NCBI RefSeq assembly: GCF_016097555.1
Contig: NC_054699.1
Span: 3,422,539 to 3,486,538, forward strand
Direction: 5' to 3'
Source: Gigantopelta aegis
Lineage: Eukaryota; Mollusca; Gastropoda; Neomphalida; Peltospiridae
DNA length: 64,000 nt
The notes under the pieces were generated by a model. The model ran no database searches. It had not been told where the DNA came from and worked only from the letters and a program-made list of their open reading frames with translations. Below are positions 33,581 through 44,556 of the stretch, piece by piece. Position numbers and translations under genes: made by a program. How positions within the stretch are numbered: the stretch's first letter is position 1; each line of letters opens with the position of its first letter.

Positions 33581-35499
33581 GTAAAGTGAGGGGGGGGGGG
33601 GGGGGGGGTCGACTTTGTATCAGACGGAACTAGTGTGGAGGGCGTAGTCTGACGAGACGAGCGCCATAAAAGCCTGTGACGGGGGTATGGCGTCCTCCCC
33701 AAGAACATTCTGGAATATTGACCCCTTTTTGGTGCTAGCCTGGCGCGTTTTCTGCTGTTTTTAAAGGATTTTTGAAATCACGCTTTTTGTTTCGTTAATA
33801 ACATTTATTAGATTCATACCGTGAAATGAACTGCAGACAGCGTAACCAGTTATACTCCGTCCCACAAGGTTGCCGTTTCTTTCATACTACGAAATTTACT
33901 ACAAGTTATTTATTTCTGAACTGATTGTTTTCTAAATTGCACATTATTGTTTTTCTGATTTTTTTGTTATATCCAAAATACTTTTACTTTTCTTTTTCAG
34001 GAACGGCGGAGGGGGGGGGGGGAGGGGGGGTTGCTGAATCAAAAATATTATTGGTAGTAAATCTTAAGGCAGCGATGAATTTTACTTGTAGAATGTAGGA
34101 AATTGCATTTCAGGACATCTAGTTTTCAAACTTGTACGGAGAACCAGACCCCTTAACCCATTAGAAACTTTGTTTTGCGCCCTCGGTCTGTCACCCCCCC
34201 CCCCCCCCCCCCCCCCCCCATGTATACTTGCTTCCGCCGTGTCTGTTCACACGTCAAACCAAACCGAAATTGTTTACAAAAAAAATATTTTTGTAGGAGG
34301 ATGAGACATACTATAGGGTCAGTCCACTTCACATAAACAAATGCCACACGCTCTTCGGTTTCAAATTCACTTAATTTGTATCAAATATGCCTCAATCATC
34401 TGCATGAATAAATCTCAATTATGGACTCTGTATTTCAAGTATTTTTAAAGATATTTTGCAAACCATAGTAGGTGTAAAATTGTGCTCGAAAATTGCCGCC
34501 ATCATTTCTATCCTGTTTCAAGTGCAATTATCCCAGCAAATAATGCAGATAGAAATCTAACATTTTGTATAGGAATTAAATATAAAGGTCTGATATAGCA
34601 GACTGCCAGTTTTCATTAGTCATACTGAATGCCTAGAGACAACTGAAAAATCTTTAAAATTCCATATTATTTTACAAAAACAATTTTATATTCATTAGAC
34701 CTACACACATTTAACTTTTTCTAAATAAATCTTAATTATTACAACTATGTGATGATGAATTTTGGAACAATATCCTTCTGAAATCGGAAGCATCGTTCTG
34801 GACTTCTTTTCAATGAAAACACACGAGAACAAAGTGGGTAGATTGTTAAAATCCCGAAACTTGTCTCATGTTATAGCTACTGGCATGTAGTTTATGTGTA
34901 CTAAATCTCATTTTCCATAGAAGTTCTTTTTAGGACATTTATTTTTAAATTATGAATGATTTTAGCACTGACGAAGCACCGAGGTGGACTTGACAGAGAT
35001 ACAAACAAACAGTAAATAAATGTGTGTAATACTGAATGTAAAACAGCGTTCTTGGTGTCTAAACAATTGGCTGCTCGTAACATGAAATGGCATTTTAAAG
35101 ATTCTTCAGTTGTCTCTAAGTATCCAGTGTAAATACTAAAACCTACTAGTTTCATGTTTCTATGTACATTATGTCCTGAAATAACGGGACTTGAAATCAT
35201 ATAGCACGGACATGATGCCAGTTAGCAAAATGACCATTTCTCAAAAACGGTTTGGAATACAGAGCCCATGTGGATGTTTGGAATATTTGTTACAAATTTC
35301 AAGTGAATCTGAGACTGAAGTGCGTGGGCGACCCTAAATATTTGAGATGGATTTACCCTATAAATGTTATTTTGACATACTAGATGTCATAGAAGAATAT
35401 TGCTATTCTTAAAATAATAGCTTCATATTTACAGGAGACCTCTTCTTTTATATGAATATTCCGTATTATTTTTCCTCTTGGAGCGGAACTCTCTTTTCC
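33581..35499. other. non-coding spacer with G/C runs
   Basis: G-run at about 33590-33608, G-rich 34008-34030, C-run at about 34195-34219. 34075-34130 ('tttacttgtagaatgtagga') resembles the complement of 52705-52735. No gene recognised. Confidence 0.5.
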
Positions 35500-35501
35500 G
35501 C

Positions 35502-35556
35502 AGGGGGTGGGTGGGGGTGGGTGGGGCGTCCGATCCCCCGATCCCCCGATCCCCCC
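35502..35556. other. G-quadruplex-capable run and (gatcccccc)n
   Basis: Runs of three to five G separated by single T (about 35503-35526) fit the G4 pattern. They are followed by three 'gatccccc' units. It lies directly before the 124-bp tandem repeat. Confidence 0.6.
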
Positions 35557-35561
35557 ACTGG

Positions 35562-35931
35562 TTACGGGCCAGGGTTAACGGGGTTTTTTTCTGAACGCTG
35601 GACAGCTTTCAGTGTAAAGTTGTTATTGAAATGTTATTGTTTGATGACTATGAAACGTTTGTTTTGTTAAACGACACCACTGGTTACGGGCCAGGGTTAA
35701 CGTTTGTTTGTTTTCTGAACGCTGGACAGCTTTCAGTGTAAAGTTGCTATTGAAATGTTATTGTTTGATGACTATGAAAAGTTTGTTTTGTTTAACGACA
35801 CCACTGGTTACGGGCCAGGGTTAACGTTTGTTTGTTTTCTGAACGCTGGACAGCTTTCAGTGTAAAGTTGCTATTGAAATGTTATTGTTTGATGACTATG
35901 AAAAGTTTGTTTTGTTTAACGACACCACTGG
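35562..35931. repeat. 124-bp tandem triplication ending in a truncated SINE
   Basis: Units 35562-35683, 35684-35807 and 35808-35931 (122, 124, 124 bp). Each unit is about 95 bp of element E ('gaacgctggacagctttcag', 'ttgatgactatga') followed by the first 29 bp of the SINE-1 ('gtttgttttgtttaacgaca'). Only the last unit runs on into the rest of the SINE. Confidence 0.93.
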
Positions 35932-36184
35932 AGCACATTAATGAATTAATCATCAGCTACTGGATGTCAAACATTTGGTAATTCCGACAAGTAGTCATCA
36001 GAGGAATGCAGCAAGGGATCTTTTGTATGTACCATCTCACAGACAGGATAGCACATACCACGACTTTTGATATACCACTGAGTCGTGGTACACTGGCTAG
36101 AACGAGAAATAGCCCAATGGATTGATCCTAAACCGACCGCGCATCAAACGAGCGCTTTACCACTGGGCTATTGAATCCCGCCCC
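35902..36184 (-). mobile_element. SINE-1, full length, 13-bp target duplication
   Basis: Flanked by 'ttgatgactatga' at 35889-35901 and 36185-36197. It ends in a tRNA-like head in reverse ('gaccgcgcatcaaacgagcg', 'taccactgggcta'). Confidence 0.92.
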
Positions 36185-36480
36185 TTGATGACTATGATGA
36201 ATGCATACGTCAGTTATGGAGAGTCATCGTAGCACGTCTGTTTAAAGGTCAGTAAACGTAGTCACGCTAGTGCCGTGACCTCGATTAATTTACATCTAAT
36301 TTACAAAGTTATCAAATTCTGAAAGTATATGATCTGAAAAATATCACGTATGCCTGCTCTGATTACACTGGAAAGGCAGGCTAATACTTAGTATATGATA
36401 TATAGAGGTTATTACCAGAGTGTGTTTTGGTATCGTCAATATCATATATTAGGAATAAAAAATTGTATTATTCGCCACAA
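36185..36480 (+). repeat. element E, copy 2, with half hairpin
   Basis: 'gaatgcatacgtcag', 'gccgtgacctcgatta' and 'tatgatctgaaaaatatcac' match the complement of 61140-61280. A single hairpin arm at 36407-36472 ('tatcgtcaatatcatatatt') lacks its partner. Confidence 0.75.
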
Positions 36481-36489
36481 CATAATACA

Positions 36490-36584
36490 CAACGTGTGAG
36501 GGGAGGGCTAGAGGTCACTCGAGCCAAATTGAAGCTTGGAAGCTTTTGGGATCTGTTCTGAGGTTATAGCTTATTTTCTTGTCG
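36490..36584 (+). repeat. 5' flank of the tRNA-Phe repeat
   Basis: 'gtgtgaggggagggct', 'cttttgggatctgttctgag' and 'ttatagcttattttcttg' are shared with 27590-27700. The tRNA copies therefore spread together with flanking DNA. Confidence 0.7.
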
Positions 36585-36657
36585 GCCGGAATAGCTCAGT
36601 TGGGAGAGCGTTAGACTGAAGATCTAAAGGCCCCCGGTTCAATCCCGGGTTCCGGCA
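36585..36657 (+). tRNA. tRNA-Phe (anticodon GAA)
   Basis: 73 nt with a complete cloverleaf: acceptor gccggaa/ttccggc (7 bp), D stem gctc/gagc, anticodon stem ttaga/tctaa around loop ctgaaga (GAA), T stem cccgg/ccggg with loop ttcaatc, and discriminator A. Box A 'tagctcagttgggaga' and box B 'ggttcaatcc' are intact. A T-rich stretch follows ('aattttaattttaaaa'), but there is no clean TTTT within 25 nt. It sits in a dispersed repeat with two decayed relatives, so it may be a mobile copy rather than the functional locus. Confidence 0.85.
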
Positions 36658-36777
36658 CAGAGCAAGTCGGACTCTGGCGGTCGACAAGAATTTTAATTTT
36701 AAAAGAAGCAAGCAAATAGATAATAGATTTAATGATTATTTATTATATGTACATTACTGGTATCGATCCTGTCAGTG

Positions 36778-37113
36778 GGCTCCTTGGGCTATCAGCCAGT
36801 GCACCACGACTGGTATATCAAAGAATGTTGTATGTGTTATCTTCTCTGTGGGATGGTGCATATAAAAGATCCTTTGCTACTAATTGAACAACGTAGCGCC
36901 CAGTGCAGTGGACCTGAGAGAGAAGCTGTGGGGACCGGCGACATCGCTAAGGCAGACGGCGGAATTCGTCCACTACCCATCTGAAATGGCCAGAATCGCT
37001 GAAGAAGAAGGACAACAATGTAGTGGGTTTCCTCTCTCAGTGTTGGACATCCTAAAGCTATGGTTAATACATCAATTTGCTCTAGTGGTGTCGTTAAACA
37101 AAACAAACTTTAG
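36778..37113 (+). mobile_element. SINE-1 interrupted by a 117-bp insertion
   Basis: The SINE body runs 'gctatcagccagtgcaccac' to 'aacaacgtag' (36896) and resumes 'tgggtttcctctctcag' (37024) to 'gtcgttaaacaaaacaaac'. The insert 36897-37013 is flanked by 'aacaa(c/t)gtag'. It is GC-rich with an open frame (LREKLWGPATSLRQTAEF...). Confidence 0.75.
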
Positions 37114-37196
37114 GTTGCTTTTAATAATAATTGCAATGCAGGTAATTATTTAAATGCTATTCAATCTTCAGTTACTATTAATCAGTATTTTGTTCT

Positions 37197-37460
37197 TACG
37201 TGCACGTGTGTGTGTTGTGTGTGTGTATGTATGTGTGTGGGTGTATGTGTGTGTGCTGTGTGTGTGTGTGTATGTATGTGTGTTTGTGTGTGGGTGTATG
37301 TGTGTGTATTGTGTGTGTGTATATATGTGTGTTTTGTGTGTGTATGTGTGTGTATGTCTGTGTGTATGTGTGTGTGTGTGTGTGTATGTGTCTGTCTTTC
37401 TGTTTATGTGTGTGTCTGTGTGTGTATATGTATGTTTGTATGTGTGTGAGTGTGTGTGCG

Positions 37461-37535
<75 letters not shown>

Positions 37536-37622
37536 GGGTGTGTGTATGTGTATGTGTGTGTGTGCGCGCGTGTGTGTGTGTGTATATATATATATATGTA
37601 TGTGTACACACACACACACACA
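37197..37622. repeat. (TG)n/(TATG)n, (CT)n, (TG)n, (TA)n, (CA)n compound microsatellite
   Basis: TG-rich 37205-37460, CT 37463-37530, TG 37537-37580, TA 37581-37598, then CA 37606-37624, ending at the start of a SINE. ORFs here on both strands are artefacts. Confidence 0.95.
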
Positions 37623-37876
37623 CACCTGATGCGCGGTTGGTATAGGATCGATTCTCGTCGGTGGACCCATTTGGTTATTTCTCGTTCCAGCCAGTGCACC
37701 ACGACTGGAATATCAAAGGCCGTGGTATGTGCTATCCTGTCTGAGGGATAGTGCATATAAAAGATCCCTTGCTGCTAATGGAAAAATGTAACGGGTCAAA
37801 ATGACGATATGTTTGACATCCAATAGCCGATTAATAATAAATCAATGTGCTCTAGTGGGGTCATCAAACAAATACT
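37622..37876 (+). mobile_element. SINE-1, box A side replaced by microsatellite
   Basis: Begins in the head at 'cctgatgcgcggttggtata', includes box B 'ggatcgattc', and ends 'ggtcatcaaacaaa'. Confidence 0.85.
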
Positions 37877-38150
37877 TTTTATTGTGAACGGTGTCTCGAC
37901 TAGACTGCAGCGTCAGATGACCTCGGAGCGTGACCTATATTCACAGCTTGGAACGCTTCCAATCTCGCCCTAAACGAACACACGTGTGTTTTGAAAATGC
38001 GCCCACGAGGCCGGTGGCAGTTAGACAATAACAGATCCACCTATGTTCATCTCTCGACCAGGTTGCCTCCCCTTGACTATCCATTAAACTCTACGACACG
38101 AGAGTAAAATTGGCAGTGTGGTTAAAGAAAACCTGTTTAAATTTGTTTTA

Positions 38151-38345
38151 TTCATTTATATGAACCATGCATAAAGAACATCATTCTACCCTCAAAAGTA
38201 GTTGTAATCCATGTCAAAATGCGTAGTGATTCGTTTACAACCATATATATCTATTTAGTGGAAATGCTAATGTGAATAAATGCTGTTATCCAGATTCGGA
38301 CATTTTCATTTATTTCGGGCAAAAGCCAGCCTGTCCCCCAACAAA
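38151..38345. repeat. dispersed repeat F, copy 2
   Basis: 'agttgtaatccatgtcaaaatgcg', 'attcgtttacaaccatat' and 'atttcgggcaaaagccagcc' match 28170-28330 and 40690-40840. Confidence 0.65.
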
Positions 38346-38377
38346 TACGGGAGCCCGTACACTTATGGATGGAATCA

Positions 38378-38500
38378 CCTTAGTGGATCCATTGATTGCG
38401 TTTTTCACCCGCCCAACCCAGTGCCCCACGACTGGTATACCAAAAGGCCGTGGTATGTGCAGTCCTGTCTGTGGAAAAGTGCATATAAAAGATCCATTGC
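38378..38500 (+). mobile_element. SINE-1/2 middle fragment
   Basis: 'cccacgactggtataccaaa', 'ggccgtggtatgtgca' and 'cataaaagatccattgcca'. Confidence 0.75.
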
Positions 38501-38613
38501 CAGAAAATAATTTGAGGGTGCGTAATAAAAATAAATGCCCTACTAAGTGGTTATGGGTTTGAAATCTTTTGAAATTCCACACTGATTTGTATGTACTGGG
38601 GGGGGGGGGGGAA

Positions 38614-38898
38614 GCGGCGAGACGTAGCCCAGTGGTAAAGCGCTCGCTTGATGTGCAGTCAGCGTGGCATCGGTCCCTGTCGGTGGGCCCAATGGGCTAT
38701 TTCTCATCTCAACCAGTGCACCACAACTGGTATATCAAAGGCCGTGGTATGTACTATCCTGTCTGTGGGATGGTGCATATAAAAGATCCTTTGCTACTAA
38801 TGGAAAAAAGGTACCGGGCTTCCTCTCTAAGCCTATATGTCGAAATTACTACATGTTTGACATCCAGTGTGCTCTAGTGGTGTTGTTAAACAAAACAG
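38614..38898 (+). mobile_element. SINE-1, full length
   Basis: The head 'gacgtagcccagtggtaaag' and body are complete, ending 'gttgttaaacaaaacag'. A G-run precedes it (38599-38611). Confidence 0.9.
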
Positions 38899-39029
38899 TT
38901 GTTTTTCATGTACTTTGACAACGTTTAAACAGCACTTCTTTTTCTATAACCTTTTTAAAAATAATAAAACTGCATCCATTAATTTTCAAGATTTTAGGGT
39001 ACGTAATTTTACCCTTTGTAACCTCTGGC

Positions 39030-39178
39030 AGAAACCTTGCTTGCTGCTAATGGAAAAATGTAGCGGGTTTCTTCTTAGACTACTTGTCAAAAACGACTTA
39101 ATATTTGATATCCAGTATCCGATGTTTAATAAATCAATGCTTTAGTGGTGACACTGGTGACGTTGAACAAAACACACT
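39030..39178 (+). mobile_element. SINE-1 3' half
   Basis: 'gcttgctgctaatggaaaaa' to 'gacgttgaacaaaacaca', with a small duplication near the end ('gtggtgacactggtgac'). Confidence 0.75.
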
Positions 39179-40545
39179 TCAACCATGTAATCAATAAATT
39201 AGGATTTCTGCGTTGTTTCTCGGGAACTCATACCATCTCGTATCCTCCGGAGTCGGGGCCCGTCCGCACTACTATACCAACCCATGAGGACTGGACTATA
39301 CCCTAGTCTGATTCTCTCTCTCGTTCAGACGGATCTGGCTTCTCAAGATCTGTATTTCAGCACAGCACTACACCTTCAACGTCTATTGACTGTCAATATA
39401 GGGGTTTTCTTGGCGGGATGCAACCCATCTCGTCCCTACAAGCTGTGCACCCTAACGGCCTTAACGAGGCCACTCATGTGGAAATATAGATTGGACTTTA
39501 AACTTTTAGACCTTCGTTCAAAAGTTGATGTCGAAATTACTTCGGTTTTTTTTTTAATATTATTAAATAGTCCGATCCTCTCTTCTTTCTCTTATTTATA
39601 TTTGGACTATCCTTCTAAAATGCTCCAAATTATATAAATATTCGACCGAGCAGTCAATTCTTTTTATTTTTGGCTTGTAACTTTTTTTTACTAATTGCTA
39701 TTTTCAAAATTCTGCCCATTTTTAACTCTACACTCCCCCCACCCACCCCACCCTCCATCCCGAGTCAGGCCACCGATCTTAACAAATTTCTTTTTGACCA
39801 CCCGATCTAATCTAGCGAACAAATTTAATGAGTAGAATTTTCTTAATTAATTATATTAATTAGAGATTCGCATCAAAGGCCCACTATTTAATTTTTGGGT
39901 GTAAATTTCAAAATTGTCCGCTGAATTTTTTTCTGTCCCGGGACAAGCCCCTGGCTATCCAGAGACAAGCCCCGGGACGGACATGCTCGAAACTCTAGTG
40001 GTATATGAGCATGTAAAAAGTATTCGCACTCGCACTCTCGGGAACTCGTCTCGTGCCCGACCTGGTTAAAAATAGACACACGCTCACATAACGGAAATAC
40101 CTGACGTGGATCAACGCCGTGTCACATGTATGAAAATTCCATTACTAGTTATTAATAGTGACAGGTAATGACTACTACGCTTTGAAAAGGTGTGTACAGT
40201 ACATCACTTCACAACACTGGATTTCTAGTGATCATTTTATTAAAACACAACATATTCAAGCCTACAAATTAATTAAAACAAAAATTCACCCAGCGAATAG
40301 GCGATCTAAAGATATTTTATTAAAATCTCACCCGATATATACACAGTAAAATACACGACAAACATTCTTAATAAACAATATAAAGGCCACTCCTTATGGA
40401 GTTATGGGAGACTAAACAATCACGTTAATATTAGTAAAACATACATGCATATTATACATAATATATTATATAGCATAAAATACATAAACGTCAGAGACAA
40501 GTGGTCAGGAGCTCAGGTTTATTACAATATTCACATACGCGTACG
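39179..40545. other. no gene recognised
   Basis: 39230-39490 is GC-richer ('ctccggagtcggggcccgtc') and holds an unassigned 117-codon ORF (39284-39637) without recognisable motifs. 39920-40060 contains 'cgggacaagcccctgg' and 'gacaagccccgggacgg', a local inverted/direct pair. The rest is AT-rich. Confidence 0.45.
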
Positions 40546-40840
40546 AAGCGGGTGTGTGTGTGGGGGGGGGGGGGGGGGTGAGGTGTGGAGGTGGGGCAAC
40601 TCCAGTGCTGGAGCAAATCCTTAAAATCGCGGAAAAACGATGGAGATATTCGGGCAAAAGGAGACGGCCTAAAACCGTTTCCTCATGTATTTCCATCATT
40701 CTACCCACAATATTAGTTGTAATCCATGTAAATATTCGTAAATTCGTTTGCAACTCTATTTAGCTGCTTGGAAGTAATGTTAATAGGAATAAATGTTCTT
40801 ATTCAGATTCGTGAAATTTGGTTAAATTCGGGCAAAAATC
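40546..40840. repeat. dispersed repeat F, copy 3
   Basis: G-run 40561-40578, then 'attcgggcaaaaggagacgg', 'catgtatttccatcattcta' and 'cacaatattagttgtaatcc'. The order matches 28085-28330. Confidence 0.7.
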
Positions 40841-41093
40841 ACGTTTAATGTCCCGTTGAAAATCCTAATCAAAGTGTTCTGGGATAACAATAGACGTACT
40901 CACCTAAATACGGGATTAAAACGTAGCTCGGTACCTTTGTAGGTTCAAGTCTAAGCGTCAGTCATGGTATGGTATGGAATAGAAAGTTGCATGAAAAAAG
41001 TATCACACTGCGACAAATGTGTACAGGCACAACACATCGGGTGAAAATGGATTTTAACTGTAGAAGCAATAGTAAAAATATTCTGATAAAATC

Positions 41094-41830
41094 TCGATTG
41101 ATAGTTTGTATGATTAATGCTGACCATTTACAGAAGAACCTAGATTATTTCGCCAAGTATTGTAAATTGTGGAAATTGCAAGTGAATGTTGGTAAAACAA
41201 CAATTGTAGAGTTTGGATCTAAGAGACACAATGTGAATTTGAAAATAAATAATAATAATAATATGAAGATAGTTCATCAGTATGACTATTTAGGTATTGT
41301 ATTTTTTAAAAATCAGACATTTCCTCTCTGCTAAAACGGCTATAGTGAATAAGGCAAAACCGCAATGTATTTACTTAATGTTAAAAATCTCTTTTTACCT
41401 GTGGTCTTTCAGTTGTTAGTTTTTGATAAAATACTTCATATTCTTACGTATATGTGGGGTTTTAGTAATACAGACATGATAGAAAATCTATTATTAAACA
41501 AATTAAAGAATATTTTACCAACTGTATCAAAACTGTCACATTTTAGTATCCGATTCCTCCTAGTGTCTCTTTTATCGCCTTATCAAACATAATGTTAATT
41601 TAGAAAATTATCTTGGTTTGTTACAAAGACAATTATCAATATCAATTACAAAATTTTCTCACAATAGTTTGGACTAAACGTTATTTATTTTTAAGCCGTT
41701 TGTTTTCTAATTTGCACACACAAATGGTGGGTTTCTTTTTTTTTCAAAACACTTTTACTTTTCTTCTTCCGTCAACTCAAACTGAAATTATTTACAAAAC
41801 ACAAAGTTCATGAAGGCTGGGTTAGACTAC
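41094..41830 (+). pseudogene. non-LTR retrotransposon fragment (post-RT region)
   Basis: Reads INADHLQKNLDYFAKYC..WKLQVNVGKTTIVEFGS (41113-41222) and then MKIVHQYDYLGIVF (41262-41305). This is the region just after the YxDD box of LINE reverse transcriptases. Downstream frames are broken. No RT core, endonuclease or 3' tail can be seen. Confidence 0.75.
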
Positions 41831-42585
41831 CAATTTGAAGTTTGGAGTCAATATTAGGATTTTACTAACCCTCCCATATTGCCTCGGGTGAGATTCTGAG
41901 ACACTATTTCCTAGCCTTAAAGCGGGTGACCACGATGACACTGACATGATCTTGCAATTAAAACTCCCACAATGACACTGCGCTAACAAAAGGTCAGGAA
42001 AGAAATGTTTAACGAGACCCATCACTTAGCCAATTAAAAGGTCAGGAAATTAATGTTTGTTTGACGAGACTTCAACAGTTTCGACTATAGCTATTCGTGT
42101 CTAATATATGACGTCACTACGTCCAGGTAGTCGGAGAAGACACCCGCTATCACCACACAGGTTACTCATACAGAGTAGCAGCAAAAACTTTTAATATATA
42201 CTCAGGCCCGCAGTAACCGGGGGGTGGGGGCATGACTGTCCCCTCCCCTACTCGAGGACGAAAATGTACAGTTTGTTTTGGTCCTACTCTGTGTAAATAG
42301 AGGTAAAACTATAGCTTGTACCCCTTTCCCCCACTAGAGGCCACGAACCCTCACTTGAAATCGTGCCCTCTCCAGATATCGTCCCCACGGGACTGCACAT
42401 TCCACAGACTTACAGCACGTCGCTGCCTTTGATATATCAATTAGCTAGGAATTGATTGGAATGGAAAAATCCACTGCATGTCAGGCAAACGTTCTACCGC
42501 TGATTAACAGCCCTCCAAAACAATGAAGAAAATTCTTCAATTAAAACAATTAAATGTAATAATCTATGGTGTTCGAATTGTTACA
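41831..42585. other. non-coding, possible eroded SINE
   Basis: 42130-42200 ('acccgctatcaccacac', 'gttactcatacagagtagca') faintly resembles a SINE-2/3 middle. 'ggtcaggaaagaaatgttta' (41993) and 'ggtcaggaaattaatgtttg' (42040) form a local duplication. Confidence 0.4.
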
Positions 42586-44142
42586 CTATCGGTTACTAGA
42601 AGAACACTAACGGTGAACACTGCAACCACTACCAGTGTTCATCGTTACACTATCGGTTATTAGAAGAACACTAACGGTGAACACTGCAACCACTACCAGT
42701 GTTCATTGTTACACTATCGGTTATTAGAAGGACACTAACGGTGAACACTGCAACCACTACCAGTGTTCATTGTTACACTATCGGTTATTAGAAGGACACT
42801 AACGGTGAACACTGCAACCACTACCAGTGTTCATTGTTACACTATCGGTTATTAGAAGGACACTAACGGTGAACACTGCAACCACTACCAGTGTTCATTG
42901 TTACACTATCGGTTATTAGAAGGACACTAACGGTGAACACTGCAGCCACTACCAGTGTTCATTGTTACACTATCGGTTATTAGAAGAACACTAACGGTGA
43001 ACACTGCAACCACTACCAGTGTTCATTGTTACACTATCGGTTATTAGAAGAACACTAACGGTGAACACTGCAACCACTACCAGTGTTCATTGTTACACTA
43101 TCGGTTATTAGAACAACACTAACGGTGAACACTGCAGCCACTACCAGTGTTCATTGTTACACTATCGGTTATTAGAAGAACACTAACGGTGAACACTGCA
43201 GCCACTACCAGTGTTCATTGTTACACTATCGGTTACTAGAAGGACACTAACGGTGAACACTGCAGCCACTACCAGTGTTCATTGTTACACTATCGGTTAC
43301 TAGAAGGACACTAACGGTGAACACTGCAGCCACTACCAGTGTTCATTGTTACACTATCGGTTATTAGAAGGACACTAACGGTGAACACTGCAACCACTAC
43401 CAGTGTTCATTGTTACACTATCGGTTATTAGAAGGACACTAACGGTGAACACTGCAACCACTACCAGTGTTCATTGTTACACTATCGGTTATTAGAAGAA
43501 CACTAACGGTTATTAGAAGAACACTAACGGTGAACACTGCAACCACTACCAGTGTTCATTGTTACACTATCGGTTATTAGAAGGACACTAACGGTGAACA
43601 CTGCAACCACTACCAGTGTTCATTGTTACACTATCGGTTATTAGAAGAACACTAACGGTGAACACTGCAACCACTACCAGTGTTCATTGTTACACTATCG
43701 GTTATTAGAAGAACACTAACGGTGAACACTGCAACCACTACCAGTGTTCATTGTTACACTATCGGTTATTAGAAGGACACTAACGGTGAACACTGCAACC
43801 ACTACCAGTGTTCATTGTTACACTATCGGTTATTAGAAGAACACTAACGGTGAACACTGCAACCACTACCAGTGTTCATTGTTACACTATCGGTTATTAG
43901 AAGGACACTAACGGTGAACACTGCAACCACTACCAGTGTTCATTGTTACACTATCGGTTATTAGAAGGACACTAACGGTGAACACTGCAACCACTACCAG
44001 TGTTCATTGTTACACTATCGGTTATTAGAAGAACACTAACGGTTATTAGAAGAACACTAACGGTGAACACTGCAACCACTACCAGTGTTCATTGTTACAC
44101 TATCGGTTATTAGAAGGACGCTAACGGTGAACACTGCAACCA
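42586..44142. repeat. 64-bp satellite, about 24 copies, hairpin in every unit
   Basis: The unit is 'cggttattagaagaacacta' + 'acggtgaacactgcaaccac' + 'taccagtgttcattgttaca' + 'ctat'. Each unit holds a 9-bp stem 'tgaacactg/cagtgttca' around a 10-nt loop. Two units (about 43500 and 44039) share the same 25-bp internal duplication, 538 bp apart, indicating a higher-order repeat. A last partial unit lies at 44521-44556, beyond an insertion. Confidence 0.98.
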
Positions 44143-44520
44143 ATAGTTTTACAGTTACTGTTATATGGTAGAAGCACATTAAGCGATGCCAATAATAAGG
44201 AAATATTTACTTATGTTCAAATATATATTAAAAAACCCCTCATCGTTTTGATTAATAAAGTATTATTTAAATTACCAAAAGGATTATTTGTAAATGTGAT
44301 AGCGAATTTAACTGCACGTGATGTACTATTTGTGTAATCTTTTGTATCATATTTGTTTTTCTTACACTGGTTATCCATGAATGTATACATGTAGTTTATA
44401 TTTACAGCTATGTAATATAGGTCGCCATATATATTGTATGAATATAGAAGAGGGCCTCGTAAGTTGTCAAACTTGTGCCCAATTCTTTTGTTCTTTGTAC
44501 AATAAAATATGTTTGCAAAA
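44143..44520 (+). mobile_element. 378-bp retroposon-like insertion in the 64-bp satellite
   Basis: Flanked by 'acactgcaacca' at 44131-44142 and 44521-44532, which lie in one satellite unit, so it is a 12-bp target duplication. It ends 'caataaaatatgtttgcaaaa', a poly(A) signal and short A tail, suggesting 3' retroposition of a LINE end or transcript. No ORF of its own is recognised. Confidence 0.8.
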
Positions 44521-44556
44521 ACACTGCAACCACTACCAGTGTTCATTGTTACACTA

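Noticed and set aside
39284-39637. 117-codon ORF in a GC-richer patch
   Set aside because: No motif, no splice or promoter context, and the last third runs into AT-rich low-complexity sequence.
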